Notes: generated by a model from the sequence alone, not told the origin. Numbered from the stretch's first letter, positions 8,382 through 17,016 are shown. The stretch is DNA of 64,000 nt from Candidatus Korarchaeum sp. (GCA_020833055.1 JAJHQZ010000002.1:62001-126000), one strand, 5' to 3'. Translations and numbers: made by a program.

Positions 8382-8903
8382 TTAACTTAACCTGCTCATG
8401 AATTTCTTGAGGGACTTGAGCACCTCATACCTCAACCAGATGAGCTGCGATTCGATCTCCTCAATATCGTCGAGAGTTTCTTCTATTTCTTTAATAATTT
8501 CTGTTGATTTATACACTATTTTTCCTAAAGAATCCGCATTATTCAACTCATTCACCATATCCATGACCCGCTTAAGCTTATCCTCTATATCAACCGGAAC
8601 CCCCTCAATCGGCCTGGCTTCCCTCACGTAGATCCTGACAGAATCACCATCTAAGCTCAATATAACTCTGATAGGCCTCGCAATTCTATAGCATCTCCTG
8701 ATCCTGCCGTACTGATCCCTCACCTTGTGTACTTCTATTATGCCCGAGGACTCGAGCTCCCTTATATGTTTCAGAGCCGCAGGTTGAGATATTCCAAGTC
8801 TTTCAGCTATTTCACTCAATGTTAGCGGCTCCATAGCTAGTAACTTGACTATCTTCCTTCTGGTCTCAGTTGCGAGGGCCTCTATTATATCCTCAGCTCT
8901 CAT
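8382..8903 (-). CDS. ArsR-type winged-helix regulator, candidate heat-shock repressor
   Basis: A 173-residue protein with an N-terminal ArsR-like winged helix: 'ALATETRRKIVKLLAMEPLT' (helices 1-2), 'LSEIAERLGISQPAALKHIREL' (helix-turn-helix) and 'YGRIRRCYRI' (wing). The C-terminal half holds a small sheet and a long coiled coil (about 125-170), as in archaeal Phr-type regulators that repress hsp20 and an AAA ATPase until heat stress. It lies upstream of hsp20 and cdc48 on the same strand, with the hsp20 promoter abutting its stop codon. No metal-binding cysteines of ArsR metal sensors are present. Function as heat-shock repressor is inferred from family and context. Confidence 0.75.
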   Translation of the reverse strand: MRAEDIIEALATETRRKIVKLLAMEPLTLSEIAERLGISQPAALKHIRELESSGIIEVHKVRDQYGRIRRCYRIARPIRVILSLDGDSVRIYVREARPIEGVPVDIEDKLKRVMDMVNELNNADSLGKIVYKSTEIIKEIEETLDDIEEIESQLIWLRYEVLKSLKKFMSRLS

Positions 8904-9011
8904 TTACCATCCAATTAAATTCGCTTTTATATATATTTAAGCTTTCCTTTAAGCAGAATTGCAACGTTCAGCAACGCTTTACTTAGCCCCCTTCTGAATA
9001 GACAGATCACT

Positions 9012-9491
9012 ATGCCTAGGGAGATGAGTAAGTTCGTTGCTACGGTCGGTGTTATGGCTACCTTGACAGCTCTAGCTACTATGGTGATACAGATACCCAT
9101 ACCACCAACTAGAGGTTACATAAACTTAGGAGACACTATCGTGATGCTCTCAGGTTCCCTCTTCGGCTCTATCATCGGCTCAATCTCAGGGGGCATAGGC
9201 TCTGCTTTAGCAGACCTCCTCACCGGTTACGGCCATTGGGCGCCCTTCACTCTAGTGATAAAGGGGATAGAGGGCTATATAGCTGGCCTCTCTAAGGATA
9301 AGAAGGGGATTCTCAGGATAACTCTGCTGATATTAGCTGGAATTGAGATGATAGCGGGCTATTTCATCGTAGAGACGATCATCTACGGGTTAGGTGCAGC
9401 TCTAGCGGAGCTCCCTGGGAATAGCTTCCAAGCCGTATCTGGTATAATCTTCTCTTATATCCTGACCCCGGTATTGAAGAAGGTGCTCTGA
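9012..9491 (+). CDS. ECF transporter substrate-binding (S) component
   Basis: A 159-residue membrane protein with five to six hydrophobic segments. The stretch 'YINLGDTIVMLSGSLFGS' followed by 'GGIGSALADLLTGYGHWAPF' and 'LVIKGIEGYIAG' is the hallmark of the HmpT/ThiW-like group of energy-coupling-factor S components, which bind vitamins or precursors such as hydroxymethylpyrimidine. The ECF ATPases and T component are not in the window and would be shared. It is followed after only 3 bases by an AIR-synthase-like gene, so the imported compound may be a substrate or product of that enzyme. Substrate not determined. Confidence 0.8.
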   Translation: MPREMSKFVATVGVMATLTALATMVIQIPIPPTRGYINLGDTIVMLSGSLFGSIIGSISGGIGSALADLLTGYGHWAPFTLVIKGIEGYIAGLSKDKKGILRITLLILAGIEMIAGYFIVETIIYGLGAALAELPGNSFQAVSGIIFSYILTPVLKKVL

Positions 9492-9494
9492 AGG

Positions 9495-10496
9495 ATGAAG
9501 TTGAGGGGGAAGCTGCCGCCTGACTTCCTAGTCGGGGAGATTTTTTCTAGACTTCCCCTCCCATCTGAGGAGGACGTTATCCTCGGACCTTCGATAGGTG
9601 AGGATGCAGCTATCCTCAGGGTGGGGGACGAGCTACTAGCTATACACTCGGATCCAGTCACTGGCGGAGGGAAGCTCGCCGGGTGGCTCTCTGTCTTCGT
9701 CGCATCGAACGATATAGCTACTAGAGGCGTGAGGCCACGCTGGCTCCTCCCCGTTTTCCTCTTCAGGGAGGGAGCTGATGAATCCGAGATACTGAGCTTA
9801 GTGGAGCAAGTGGGTGATGCCGCTAGGAGAGTGGGAGCTTCTATTATAGGTGGCCATACTGAAGTCACTCCCAATCTCAGCTTCAACATAGTTGTCACTA
9901 CAGCTATAGGATTGGGCAGGAGAGTCATAAATACGAGGGACGCTAAGTTAGGTGACTTAATAGTCCTAACTAAGGAATGCGCATTGGAGGGGACGGCTAT
10001 ACTCTCAACTGAACTCTTCAATGAGTTGAAAAGCAAGGGGATTGATGAGGATTTGCTTAAGAGAGCTGGAAGCTTTATAGAGGATATAAGCGTTCTAAAG
10101 GAATCCATTATCGCCTCTGAGTTTGAAGGAGTTCACTCCATGCACGATCCAACTGAGGGAGGGGTTCTGGGGGGTGTGCAGGAACTGGCTATAGCATCTG
10201 GCTTGGGGTTCAGGATCTACGAGGATAGGATACCAGTGAGAGAAGAGACTTTAGCGATATGCGATGCTCTGAAGGTAGATCCTCTGAAGCTAATAAGTTC
10301 AGGGAGCTTGCTTATAGCTGTATCGAGGGAGAGCGTTGATGAACTCATCTCAGCTCTGGAGAGGGAGGGTGTGAGGGCGAGTGTGATAGGCGAGCTCACG
10401 GATAGGGAGAGCGGCATGATCTTGCTCAGGAGGGACGGGAGTTCTGAGAGTATATCGGAACCAGTGATGGATGAGCTATGGAGATTGCTCAGTTAA
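9495..10496 (+). CDS. AIR synthase-related protein (HypE/ThiL-like)
   Basis: The 333-residue protein has the two-domain fold of the PurM superfamily: N-terminal 'GPSIGEDAAILRVGDELLAI' and 'VFVASNDIATRGVRPRW', and C-terminal 'HSMHDPTEGGVLGGVQELA' with the glycine-rich phosphate loop. Family members are HypE (hydrogenase cyanide ligand), ThiL (thiamine-phosphate kinase), PurM and SelD. The terminal PRIC-like Cys that HypE needs is absent; the chain ends '...MDELWRLLS'. It therefore probably phosphorylates or activates a small molecule. Three bases separate it from the vitamin-type ECF S component, suggesting a salvage role. Confidence 0.75.
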   Translation: MKLRGKLPPDFLVGEIFSRLPLPSEEDVILGPSIGEDAAILRVGDELLAIHSDPVTGGGKLAGWLSVFVASNDIATRGVRPRWLLPVFLFREGADESEILSLVEQVGDAARRVGASIIGGHTEVTPNLSFNIVVTTAIGLGRRVINTRDAKLGDLIVLTKECALEGTAILSTELFNELKSKGIDEDLLKRAGSFIEDISVLKESIIASEFEGVHSMHDPTEGGVLGGVQELAIASGLGFRIYEDRIPVREETLAICDALKVDPLKLISSGSLLIAVSRESVDELISALEREGVRASVIGELTDRESGMILLRRDGSSESISEPVMDELWRLLS

Positions 10497-10515
10497 GGGC
10501 CTCCTCAGCCCCTCG

Positions 10516-10541
10516 CTATAAATAAGTTTAAAAAAAATATA
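10516..10541 (+). promoter_or_regulatory. Promoter of the ETF operon
   Basis: Two AT-rich elements, CTATAAATAA (10516-10525) and TTTAAAAAAAATATA (about 10527-10541), precede the GTG start of etfB at 10560 with GAGGAG as ribosome-binding site. The first fits a TATA box with a short leader. Confidence 0.5.
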
Positions 10542-10559
10542 CTTCTCGAGGAGCCTAGG

Positions 10560-11324
10560 GTGGCCTTGGAAGTAGTCGTCTGCGTGAAGCTCACTCACGA
10601 TGAGACTCAGATACCTATAGAGGGGGAGAAGTTATTAGTGGAGAAGGCCCCCATTAAAGTGAGCGATATAGATAAGAACGCGATAGAGGAGGCCGTTAGG
10701 ATAAAGGAGAAGCTAGGGGGCAGCGTGACTGTCATAAGCGTAGTGACCGGGCCTTACGATGAAGCTGTACTGAATGAAGCTCTAGCTATGGGAGCTGATA
10801 GGGCTTTCATCGTCGAGGGGATCAGCGGCACCAATCCCGTTAGAACTGCTAAAGCTATAGCCGAAGTCATAAGGAAGATGGGGATCAAATATGACCTAAT
10901 ATTATGCGGTGAGGGATCTTCAGATCAGTATAGTTGTGCTATAGCTCCTATGTTGGCTGAATACCTCTCGATTCCAGTGATTACATTCGTTGGAAAGCTT
11001 GAGATCGAGGGAAACGTCATAAGGGGAGAGAGGTTACTGGAGAAGGGTTATGAGCTCGTTGAAACTGAGCTACCGGCTGTAGTTTCCGTAACATCTGAGA
11101 TAAATGAGCCCAGGATACCCAGCGTCCTCCAGGTAATGAGAGCTGGGAAGAGAGAGAAGGTCCTCGTGAAATCGAGCGATCTAGATTTAAAGACTCCTAA
11201 TGTCGATTTAGTCGATGTGAAAGCTTATTTGAGGGAGAGATTGAGGAAGAAGATCGAGGGGGATCTTGAGTCCGCTCTAAGGGAAGTTATCTCCGTCCTC
11301 AGAGAGAAGGGGGTGATATCATGA
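10560..11324 (+). CDS. etfB: Electron transfer flavoprotein beta subunit
   Basis: A 254-residue EtfB/FixA protein. Seen are 'VVCVKLTHDE' at the N-terminus, 'NAIEEAVRIKEKLGGSVTVISV', 'NEALAMGADRAFIVEG' and 'DLILCGEGSSDQYSCAIAPMLAEYL', the AMP-binding half of the ETF family. With EtfA it carries electrons from flavin dehydrogenases to a quinone or other acceptor, or takes part in bifurcation. The GTG start has GAGGAG upstream. The stop overlaps the etfA start by 4 bases (ATGA), so the subunits are translationally coupled. No dehydrogenase or ETF-quinone oxidoreductase is adjacent. Confidence 0.93.
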   Translation: MALEVVVCVKLTHDETQIPIEGEKLLVEKAPIKVSDIDKNAIEEAVRIKEKLGGSVTVISVVTGPYDEAVLNEALAMGADRAFIVEGISGTNPVRTAKAIAEVIRKMGIKYDLILCGEGSSDQYSCAIAPMLAEYLSIPVITFVGKLEIEGNVIRGERLLEKGYELVETELPAVVSVTSEINEPRIPSVLQVMRAGKREKVLVKSSDLDLKTPNVDLVDVKAYLRERLRKKIEGDLESALREVISVLREKGVIS

Positions 11325-12193
11325 GGGTACTCCTCGTCTCAGAAGCGTCCAATCTCCCAAAGCTTTTCTCCGCTATCTCTGGATTGAATCCCAGTTATGT
11401 AGAAGCTATAACTAACGGGGAGGCTAAAGTTAGTGTCGATAAGATAGTGATAGCTGATCTCAGCGTTAACGAATGCTGGGTGAACTTAGCGGCTGAGAGG
11501 GCCAAGGGATTCGATCTGATAGCCCTCCCTTCCAGCAGGGATATGAGAGAAGTAGCATCAAGGCTCTCCGTGAGGATAGGGGCTCCATATATAGCTGGAG
11601 CTGTTAATTTAAGTTTGAAGGATGGGCTCTTAGCTACTAAGCTTTGCTTCGGTGGGAGGGGGCTGGAAGTCCTCTCTTCTCAGCTCCCTTCCGTAGTGAG
11701 TGTGGATCTGAGCGGTTTCGAGCCCTCTTTCGGCGAACCGAAGGGGAGGGAATCTATCTCCCATGAGTGCAAGGGGAGGGTCAGGGTGCTGGAGAGGAAG
11801 GAGAAGGTCGCAGAAGTGGACCTCTCTAAAGCCGATATTATAGTATCCGTCGGGAGGGGGTTGAAGAGGAAGGAAGATCTGGAGATGATAAGGGAGCTAG
11901 CTAATCTGCTTAAGGCTGAGATAGCTTGCACTAGACCGATATCAGCTGATCTGAAGTGGTTGCCTGAGGAGAGGCACGTCGGTATGACTGGAGTCAGGGT
12001 GAGGCCGAAGCTATATTTAGCTCTCGGGATATCCGGGCAAGTCCAACACGTCGTCGGTTTCAGGGATGCAGATACAGTAATATCTGTGAACATAGATCCT
12101 GAGGCACCTATAGGTGAGGTGAGCGACTACTTCATAGTTGCAGATCTCTACGAGTTCGTTCCTAAATTGATAGAGGCCCTCGAGAAGAAGTAA
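11321..12193 (+). CDS. etfA: Electron transfer flavoprotein alpha subunit
   Basis: A 290-residue EtfA/FixB protein. The C-terminal FAD domain is clear: 'IIVSVGRGLKRKEDLEMI', 'CTRPISADLKWLPEERHVGMTG' (flavin contact Arg), 'YLALGISGQVQHVVGF' and 'VISVNIDPEAPI' followed by 'DYFIVADLYEFVPKLIEAL'. The N-terminal domain is short, so the chain is slightly smaller than the usual 310-330 residues. It binds FAD and forms a heterodimer with the EtfB encoded just upstream. It converges with the PhoU/TrkA-C gene, ends abutting. Confidence 0.93.
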   Translation: MRVLLVSEASNLPKLFSAISGLNPSYVEAITNGEAKVSVDKIVIADLSVNECWVNLAAERAKGFDLIALPSSRDMREVASRLSVRIGAPYIAGAVNLSLKDGLLATKLCFGGRGLEVLSSQLPSVVSVDLSGFEPSFGEPKGRESISHECKGRVRVLERKEKVAEVDLSKADIIVSVGRGLKRKEDLEMIRELANLLKAEIACTRPISADLKWLPEERHVGMTGVRVRPKLYLALGISGQVQHVVGFRDADTVISVNIDPEAPIGEVSDYFIVADLYEFVPKLIEALEKK

Positions 12194-13384
12194 TCACTCT
12201 ACTATCTTCCCTCCCAGTATTTTTACCGCGTCCATTATCCCTCTCTTCTTCCCTATCAAGATGAGCTGATCCCCTCCCATAAGCAACTCGCTATCCTTGG
12301 GGTCGAATATCCACCTCAATCCCCTCTTTATCGCTAGGATCCAGACTCCCGTGCGTTCCTCGAGATCTATATCCCCTATCCTCCTCCCAGCGGCTTCGCC
12401 CCCCTCCTCCAAGATCAATCTGCATATAGTGTCCTCGCTCTCCTCCACTACCATCTCTAGCACTGGATGTGCCGTTATCCCCCTCTCCACGAGGGAAGCT
12501 ATGGAGTAAGCAGCATCACCAACCCTCTCTGATGAAGATGCTATCCCTATAAGGGGGATGAGCTCCTTCGGATCCCTTAGAGACTTCATGGATGAGAATA
12601 AGGCCTCGTAAAACTCATCCTCTAGTTCATCGAGCTCCTCCTCTAACCTCTTCACTTCAACAGCGATCTCCACATTGTTGTAGAACATAGCAGCATAAGA
12701 TAAGTAGAGGGAGAGCTCTGATAGGTTCCTCATGCTGCTCAACATATCCGATATCCTCCTGATTTCATCACTCATCTCCTCTAGAGGGGCCTTGGGTACG
12801 TACTCCTCCCTCTTACCTGAAGCTAGAGCTCTGAGGTTCTCCAAGCTCTCCATCGGCCCCTCGACTAATAGGATATCTCCTCTCTCTATCTCAAACTCCT
12901 CCGGGATATTATATATCCACCTCCCCCCTCTCTTGAGAGCCAGGATCTCGCAACCAGCTAAGTTAACTGGATCCTTAGCCATCTCACCGCTCATGGATAT
13001 CAGGGAAGATCCCTCCTCGACCCTCACTAGACCTATGACCTCGTCCGCTCTGTAGAGCATCCAGCTTATCGAGGGATGTATCGGGAACTTCTTAACGACG
13101 AGCCTCGCTAGATCCGCCATTGCATCGGATACCTCGTCTACAGCCCTCCCTATATCGAGAAGGCCGGCTAATGCCTCGGCCTCCCTCCTCGAGGCCCCTG
13201 ACATTATCGCGACCTTGAAGAGTTCATGAGTCAAGGAATCGAGCTCATCCTCGAGGCTGAATACTTCATTCGCCAGTTCCTCATCGTTATACATGAGAGA
13301 TGCATATGCGAGACTCAGAGCGAACTCGGATAGCTCTTTCATCTCGAGGAGTATCTCCTTCACACTCCTTATCTCAATCTCCAT
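12194..13384 (-). CDS. Tandem PhoU / TrkA-C domain protein
   Basis: The 396-residue protein is a duplicated unit. Repeat 1 has a PhoU-like helical bundle (about 1-100, 'SLAYASLMYNDEELANEVFSLE' style Asp/Glu-rich helices) and a TrkA-C domain (about 115-200, 'CEILALKRGGRWIYNIP', 'IERGDILLVEG'). Repeat 2 has PhoU helices (about 215-300) and TrkA-C (about 310-396, 'ILAIKRGLRWIFDP', 'LLMGGDQLILIG'). Such proteins regulate ion (often K+) channels or transporters through ligand binding to TrkA-C. No channel gene is next to it. ATG at 13384 was preferred to the GTG at 13402 since it matches the family N-terminus. Confidence 0.8.
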   Translation of the reverse strand: MEIEIRSVKEILLEMKELSEFALSLAYASLMYNDEELANEVFSLEDELDSLTHELFKVAIMSGASRREAEALAGLLDIGRAVDEVSDAMADLARLVVKKFPIHPSISWMLYRADEVIGLVRVEEGSSLISMSGEMAKDPVNLAGCEILALKRGGRWIYNIPEEFEIERGDILLVEGPMESLENLRALASGKREEYVPKAPLEEMSDEIRRISDMLSSMRNLSELSLYLSYAAMFYNNVEIAVEVKRLEEELDELEDEFYEALFSSMKSLRDPKELIPLIGIASSSERVGDAAYSIASLVERGITAHPVLEMVVEESEDTICRLILEEGGEAAGRRIGDIDLEERTGVWILAIKRGLRWIFDPKDSELLMGGDQLILIGKKRGIMDAVKILGGKIVE

Positions 13385-13448
13385 TTTCCAATCCCATAAC
13401 ACGTGGATAATTATATATGTTATCCTCGATAGCGGAGGATATCGGGGC

Positions 13449-14810
13449 TCAGTCCCTCAAGAACTCTATGTCATTCGAACCCAGGTACTCCCCCGTGGCT
13501 ATCTCTATAACCTCCAGCGGGATCTTACCGACGTTTATTATGCTATGGGGAAGCCCTAGAGGTATCCTTATCCCCTCACCTCTCGCTATAATGGATTCCT
13601 TCCCATCTAAGATCACTTTGGCAGTCCCGCTTAGGACCTGCCAATAGATAGACCTGTGGAAGTGCCTCTTAGGCCCTAGAGATCTGCCCGGATATATCTT
13701 CAGCCTGCTCACCTCATAATTCTCGCTAGTAAGAAGTATTGTCTTCGTCCCCCACTCCTCATACTTCACTCTGTGCTCTATGACTTCCGGGAGCTCCTCC
13801 TTCAGCATACTCTCTACTAACTCCTTGAGGTCTTGGCCGCTCCCCTTAGGCATCACTAGTATGGCGTCCTCATCGTCTATCACTATCATGTCATTCACGT
13901 TAACGAGGGCTACGAGTCTCTTCGAGAGTATCAAGTTATTCCTAGCTCCATGATACCTGACCTTCCCACTCCTCGCGTTCCCCTCCGCGTCCTTCTGGAG
14001 GAGCTCGTATACGGACTCGAAGCTCCCTAGATCGCTCCAACCTAATTCCCTCGCTACAACGACTGCTAAGCTTTCTGGGACCTTAGATAGCGTTCCCGAG
14101 CTAACATCTATCTCTTGAACGTATTTGTATGCTTCATTCAATTCGAACTTCCTCAGGGGATCTGAGACTCCAGGCAACGTCTTCTCTATTAAATCCATCA
14201 TCTTAGAAGCCCTGAATGTCATTATCATCGTATTCCAGACCCAGTTTCCCTCCTTAAGCATATTTATTGCTTCATTCTGTCCCGGTTTCTCCTTGAACAT
14301 CTCGACTTCCCTCACGCCCTCGATTATCTCCTTCCCCAGTTTTATGTAACCTAAGCCTCCCTCTGGCTTGGATGGGGGGACCCCTATGAGGACTACTCTA
14401 TCATCAGCAGCATCCAGCGATTTCATATATGCCTTGAGGAGCTCAGAATCATTCATTATAACGTGATCCGATGGAAGTATTATTACTATCGATTCGGACC
14501 CGAATCTCTCGCTTATCTTCATGAGACTGTAGTAAATAGCTGGAGCGGTGTTCCTCCTCTCCGGCTCGAGTATTAGGTCGTCCTCATCTAGGTTCACATC
14601 TATCTCCTTCGCCTGCCCCACCGCTAGGTATTTGTAGAGACTAGATGTGACTACTACTATCCTATCTGCCATGAGCTTAGCTCTCTTCAGAGATTGTTGG
14701 TAAGTCGAAGAATCTCCTATTATCTTCGCGAATTGCTTCGGGAAGTCCTTCCTACTGAGGGGCCATAACCTCGTCCCGAATCCACCGGCCAGTACGAGGG
14801 CTACTTTCAT
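13449..14810 (-). CDS. manC: Mannose-1-phosphate guanylyltransferase / mannose-6-phosphate isomerase
   Basis: A 453-residue bifunctional ManC/AlgA-type enzyme. The N-terminal nucleotidyltransferase domain (about 1-280) has 'LAGGFGTRLWPLSRKDFPKQF' split over the pyrophosphorylase loop and Lys, and 'EPERRNTAPAIYY'. The C-terminal cupin (about 345-453) carries 'KRHFHRSIYWQVLSGTAKV' metal-site histidines and 'IPLGLPHSIINVG'. It converts mannose-6-phosphate to mannose-1-phosphate product GDP-mannose, the donor for glycoprotein or polysaccharide mannosylation, consistent with the Dol-P-Man synthase and PMT-type genes at 32-35 kb. A purine-rich ribosome-binding site precedes the ATG. Confidence 0.93.
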   Translation of the reverse strand: MKVALVLAGGFGTRLWPLSRKDFPKQFAKIIGDSSTYQQSLKRAKLMADRIVVVTSSLYKYLAVGQAKEIDVNLDEDDLILEPERRNTAPAIYYSLMKISERFGSESIVIILPSDHVIMNDSELLKAYMKSLDAADDRVVLIGVPPSKPEGGLGYIKLGKEIIEGVREVEMFKEKPGQNEAINMLKEGNWVWNTMIMTFRASKMMDLIEKTLPGVSDPLRKFELNEAYKYVQEIDVSSGTLSKVPESLAVVVARELGWSDLGSFESVYELLQKDAEGNARSGKVRYHGARNNLILSKRLVALVNVNDMIVIDDEDAILVMPKGSGQDLKELVESMLKEELPEVIEHRVKYEEWGTKTILLTSENYEVSRLKIYPGRSLGPKRHFHRSIYWQVLSGTAKVILDGKESIIARGEGIRIPLGLPHSIINVGKIPLEVIEIATGEYLGSNDIEFLRD

Positions 14811-14990
14811 CCCATCCCCTCCCTCCCTTGGGCCACTTAATTAATATAATTTCGGTAGAAGAGGTAATATAGCAACAACTATCCGGAATTCTCATTAATT
14901 ATATTTAGGGAATGCGACGCTCTAGTATCTGAAGTCATGGGCACACTCACCCTGAGTAAAATTAAAAGTATTCACGGAAAGGTATCGGGG

Positions 14991-15877
14991 ATGAGGCTGA
15001 TAAGTTTCTGGGGGAAAGGGGGCGTCGGGAAGACGACATGCTCCGCAGCTCTAGCTGTAGGCCTATCGGAGATCAGGAATGAGAGAGTGCTCCTACTGAC
15101 TACGGACCTCACCCCGACATTATCTGATGTGCTTAAGGTCAAGATAGGGAGCTCCCCTACCAAAGTAGACGGATATAATAACCTCTATGCGATGGAACTA
15201 AATGAAGTTACTGTAATAAAGAAGTGGAAGGATAGATTCGGTCCGAAGTATATGATGTCATATCTTCCTTCCTCCCCGTCGATGAGAGTTTCATAGATTA
15301 CGTTGCCGGGGCTCCGGGGATAGCAGAGCAGTTCATCCTATACCTCCTCTATGAACTGTTCGAGGATGGGAGTTACGATGCGATAGTCTGGGATACTCCC
15401 GCCTCGAGCAGTAGCTTGAGGCTCCTGAGGATAGAGAGGGAGTTATATGAGCATATGGGAGATGCTATAAAGCTATATTTGAGATTGAGGGGATTTCTAG
15501 AGAGGATGAAGAGTAAGGATTATGATCCACTTAAGCTCATAAGGAGCTGGAGGGAGTTAGCTGAGGATATATTCGATATGCTGGCTAGCGAGTACCATGA
15601 AGCTTACATAATCTCGACGCCCGAGATGATAGCGTATGAGCTATCTAAGAGGATAAGGGAGGAGCTCAGCAGCTTCGGTATAAGGGTGAGGGGTCTCATC
15701 ATCAATAAGTACCTCTTAAACCCTTGTGAGGGTCTCGAGAAGATCAAGAGGAATCAGGATGATGTCATTGAGCTCTTCAGGAAGGATTTCGATTCCCTCA
15801 GGATAATCGAGTATATGGATAGGGAGATACTCGGAAGAGAGGCCCTCTTGTCCTTCTACCGATCTCTTTCTATATGA
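14991..15877 (+). pseudogene. ArsA/Get3-family ATPase with a frameshift
   Basis: The N-terminal part carries the deviant P-loop 'GKGGVGKTT' at residues 8-16 and 'LLLTTDLTPTLSDVL'. It runs out of frame at about 15241-15250. The continuing sequence in the frame shifted by one base reads 'VYDVISSFLPVDESFIDY', 'AGAPGIAEQF' and 'AIVWDTPASSSSLRLL', the expected next blocks of ArsA, and goes on to a normal C-terminus at 15877. One missing base near GGTCCGAAG would restore a protein of about 295 residues. The break may be a sequencing error, a real mutation or recoding. The intact protein would be an ATPase for membrane-protein targeting or oxyanion export. ATG at 14991 was chosen over 14937. Confidence 0.8.
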
Positions 15878-15947
15878 TTAAGAGCTCCGAGAGATCCCAT
15901 CCTAATCCGGATTTTGTAGTTAGAGGAATATTCAAAAGTAGCTGATA

Positions 15948-16304
15948 TTAGGAGCGTAAATATCGCTTCAATATCCCCATATCATCCTTGATCGGAATAC
16001 CGCTCCTCAACGCCTCCATGACCATGGGCTCCTTCCTTCCGAACATATCGGCGAATTCCTCGGGGGTCAGGGGTATCACCTCATAGCCCGGTGGATGGTC
16101 TATTCTCATGAGCCTCTCCACCGGACTCCTCTCCGGGAATTCGGCTATGAGGATTATATCCACATCGCTCCACAGGTTGAAATCACCTCTAGCATAAGAA
16201 CCTATCAGGATTACAGTCGCTTTAAATGGTAACCCCTCAGCCCACTTTCTAACGCCTTCTATCACACTCCTCCTAAATTCGATCCTCCTGTTAAGTACTT
16301 CCAT
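15948..16304 (-). CDS. MNT-domain nucleotidyltransferase (HEPN-MNT pair)
   Basis: A 118-residue minimal nucleotidyltransferase with the catalytic signature 'GSYARGDFNLWSDVDI' (G-S-x10-D-x-D) near residues 36-51. In HEPN-MNT modules this protein is the antitoxin partner, in studied cases inactivating the HEPN protein by adding nucleotides. The ATG at 16304 lies 43 bases inside the upstream HEPN gene. A GTG at 16265 with a 4-base overlap and AGGAGG close upstream is an alternative, but would remove the first helix usual in this family. Confidence 0.85.
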   Translation of the reverse strand: MEVLNRRIEFRRSVIEGVRKWAEGLPFKATVILIGSYARGDFNLWSDVDIILIAEFPERSPVERLMRIDHPPGYEVIPLTPEEFADMFGRKEPMVMEALRSGIPIKDDMGILKRYLRS

Positions 16305-16699
16305 ACTTCCTCAACCCATTTTATGATCTCCTCAGCATATTTAACGGCTCTCATAGCGTCAGATTTCGAGAAATATTCGTGAGGAGATCCCTCTGGCCAT
16401 GCGTTTGGGTACCTCGCAGGCACGTAGTACTTATCGAGAGTGATCGCACCTTGCAAAATATCCTCTGGCACTTCGATCCCAGGAATGTTCGTTAATAACT
16501 TCGATACACTGCGACCGTAAGCCGGTAACCCGATACCGTGCAGTAGTGCTTTAACTGATAGCTCAGAAGCTTGCTGGGCCTTAAAGCAAGCCCAATTAAA
16601 ATCTCCTCTCTCAAGATCTCCTTGAGCTGATTTTAAGGTGTTTTTAGCTGCTTTTAACCACCTCGAGTACTCATTCTCATCCAACACGATGTATACCAC
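16262..16699 (-). CDS. HEPN-domain protein (HEPN-MNT pair)
   Basis: A 145-residue all-helical HEPN protein: 'WLKAAKNTLKSAQGDLERGD', 'WACFKAQQASELSVKALLHG' and the typical 'YYVPARYPNAWPEG' block followed by 'AEEIIKWVEEV'. In toxin-antitoxin modules HEPN proteins are RNases, but the R-x4-6-H catalytic motif of active members is not evident here, as in many archaeal HEPN proteins of the RYP type. GTG at 16699, GTG at 16687 or TTG at 16684 could start it. It overlaps the MNT gene, and the two are surely co-expressed. Confidence 0.85.
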   Translation of the reverse strand: MVYIVLDENEYSRWLKAAKNTLKSAQGDLERGDFNWACFKAQQASELSVKALLHGIGLPAYGRSVSKLLTNIPGIEVPEDILQGAITLDKYYVPARYPNAWPEGSPHEYFSKSDAMRAVKYAEEIIKWVEEVWKYLTGGSNLGGV

Positions 16700-16766
16700 C
16701 GGGCCATATATCTGGGGATCCTCATTTAATAGATTCTCATCGATAACAGAGGATTCTCCAGCGGAT

Positions 16767-16898
16767 ATGAACCATTATACTGAGCGGAGGGCTAGGGAGA
16801 GCTCAAAGGATCCTGAGCTATACGTACTCGCGATAGTTGGGGTTCTTTTAGTCGTCCTCGGCCTTGGGATAGTGGATTACCCAGTGCTCCTATCCTAA
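16767..16898 (+). CDS. Possible small single-span membrane protein (43 aa)
   Basis: A short frame from ATG at 16767 encodes a charged N-terminus ('NHYTERRARESSKDPE') and one strongly hydrophobic segment ('LYVLAIVGVLLVVLGLGIV'), ending four residues after a 'DYPV'. The layout is that of a small single-span membrane protein. The ribosome-binding site is poor and homologues cannot be checked, so this is tentative. The rest of 16700-17016 is AT-rich promoter-like sequence. Confidence 0.35.
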   Translation: MNHYTERRARESSKDPELYVLAIVGVLLVVLGLGIVDYPVLLS

Positions 16899-16979
16899 TT
16901 TTTCAGCTCGAAGCCCCCGTATCTGGAACATTCATTTTTTAATAGATGGATATGTTTGAAAAGATTGTAGTCTCTCCAA

Positions 16980-16990
16980 ATTTATATATT
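16980..16990 (+). promoter_or_regulatory. TATA box for the 17.0-17.7 kb membrane genes
   Basis: ATTTATATATT at 16980-16990 lies about 27-35 bases upstream of the ATG at 17017, the right spacing for an archaeal TATA box with a very short leader. Confidence 0.55.
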
Positions 16991-17016
16991 TTTACTTTCC
17001 CATAATAGGGGGTGTG

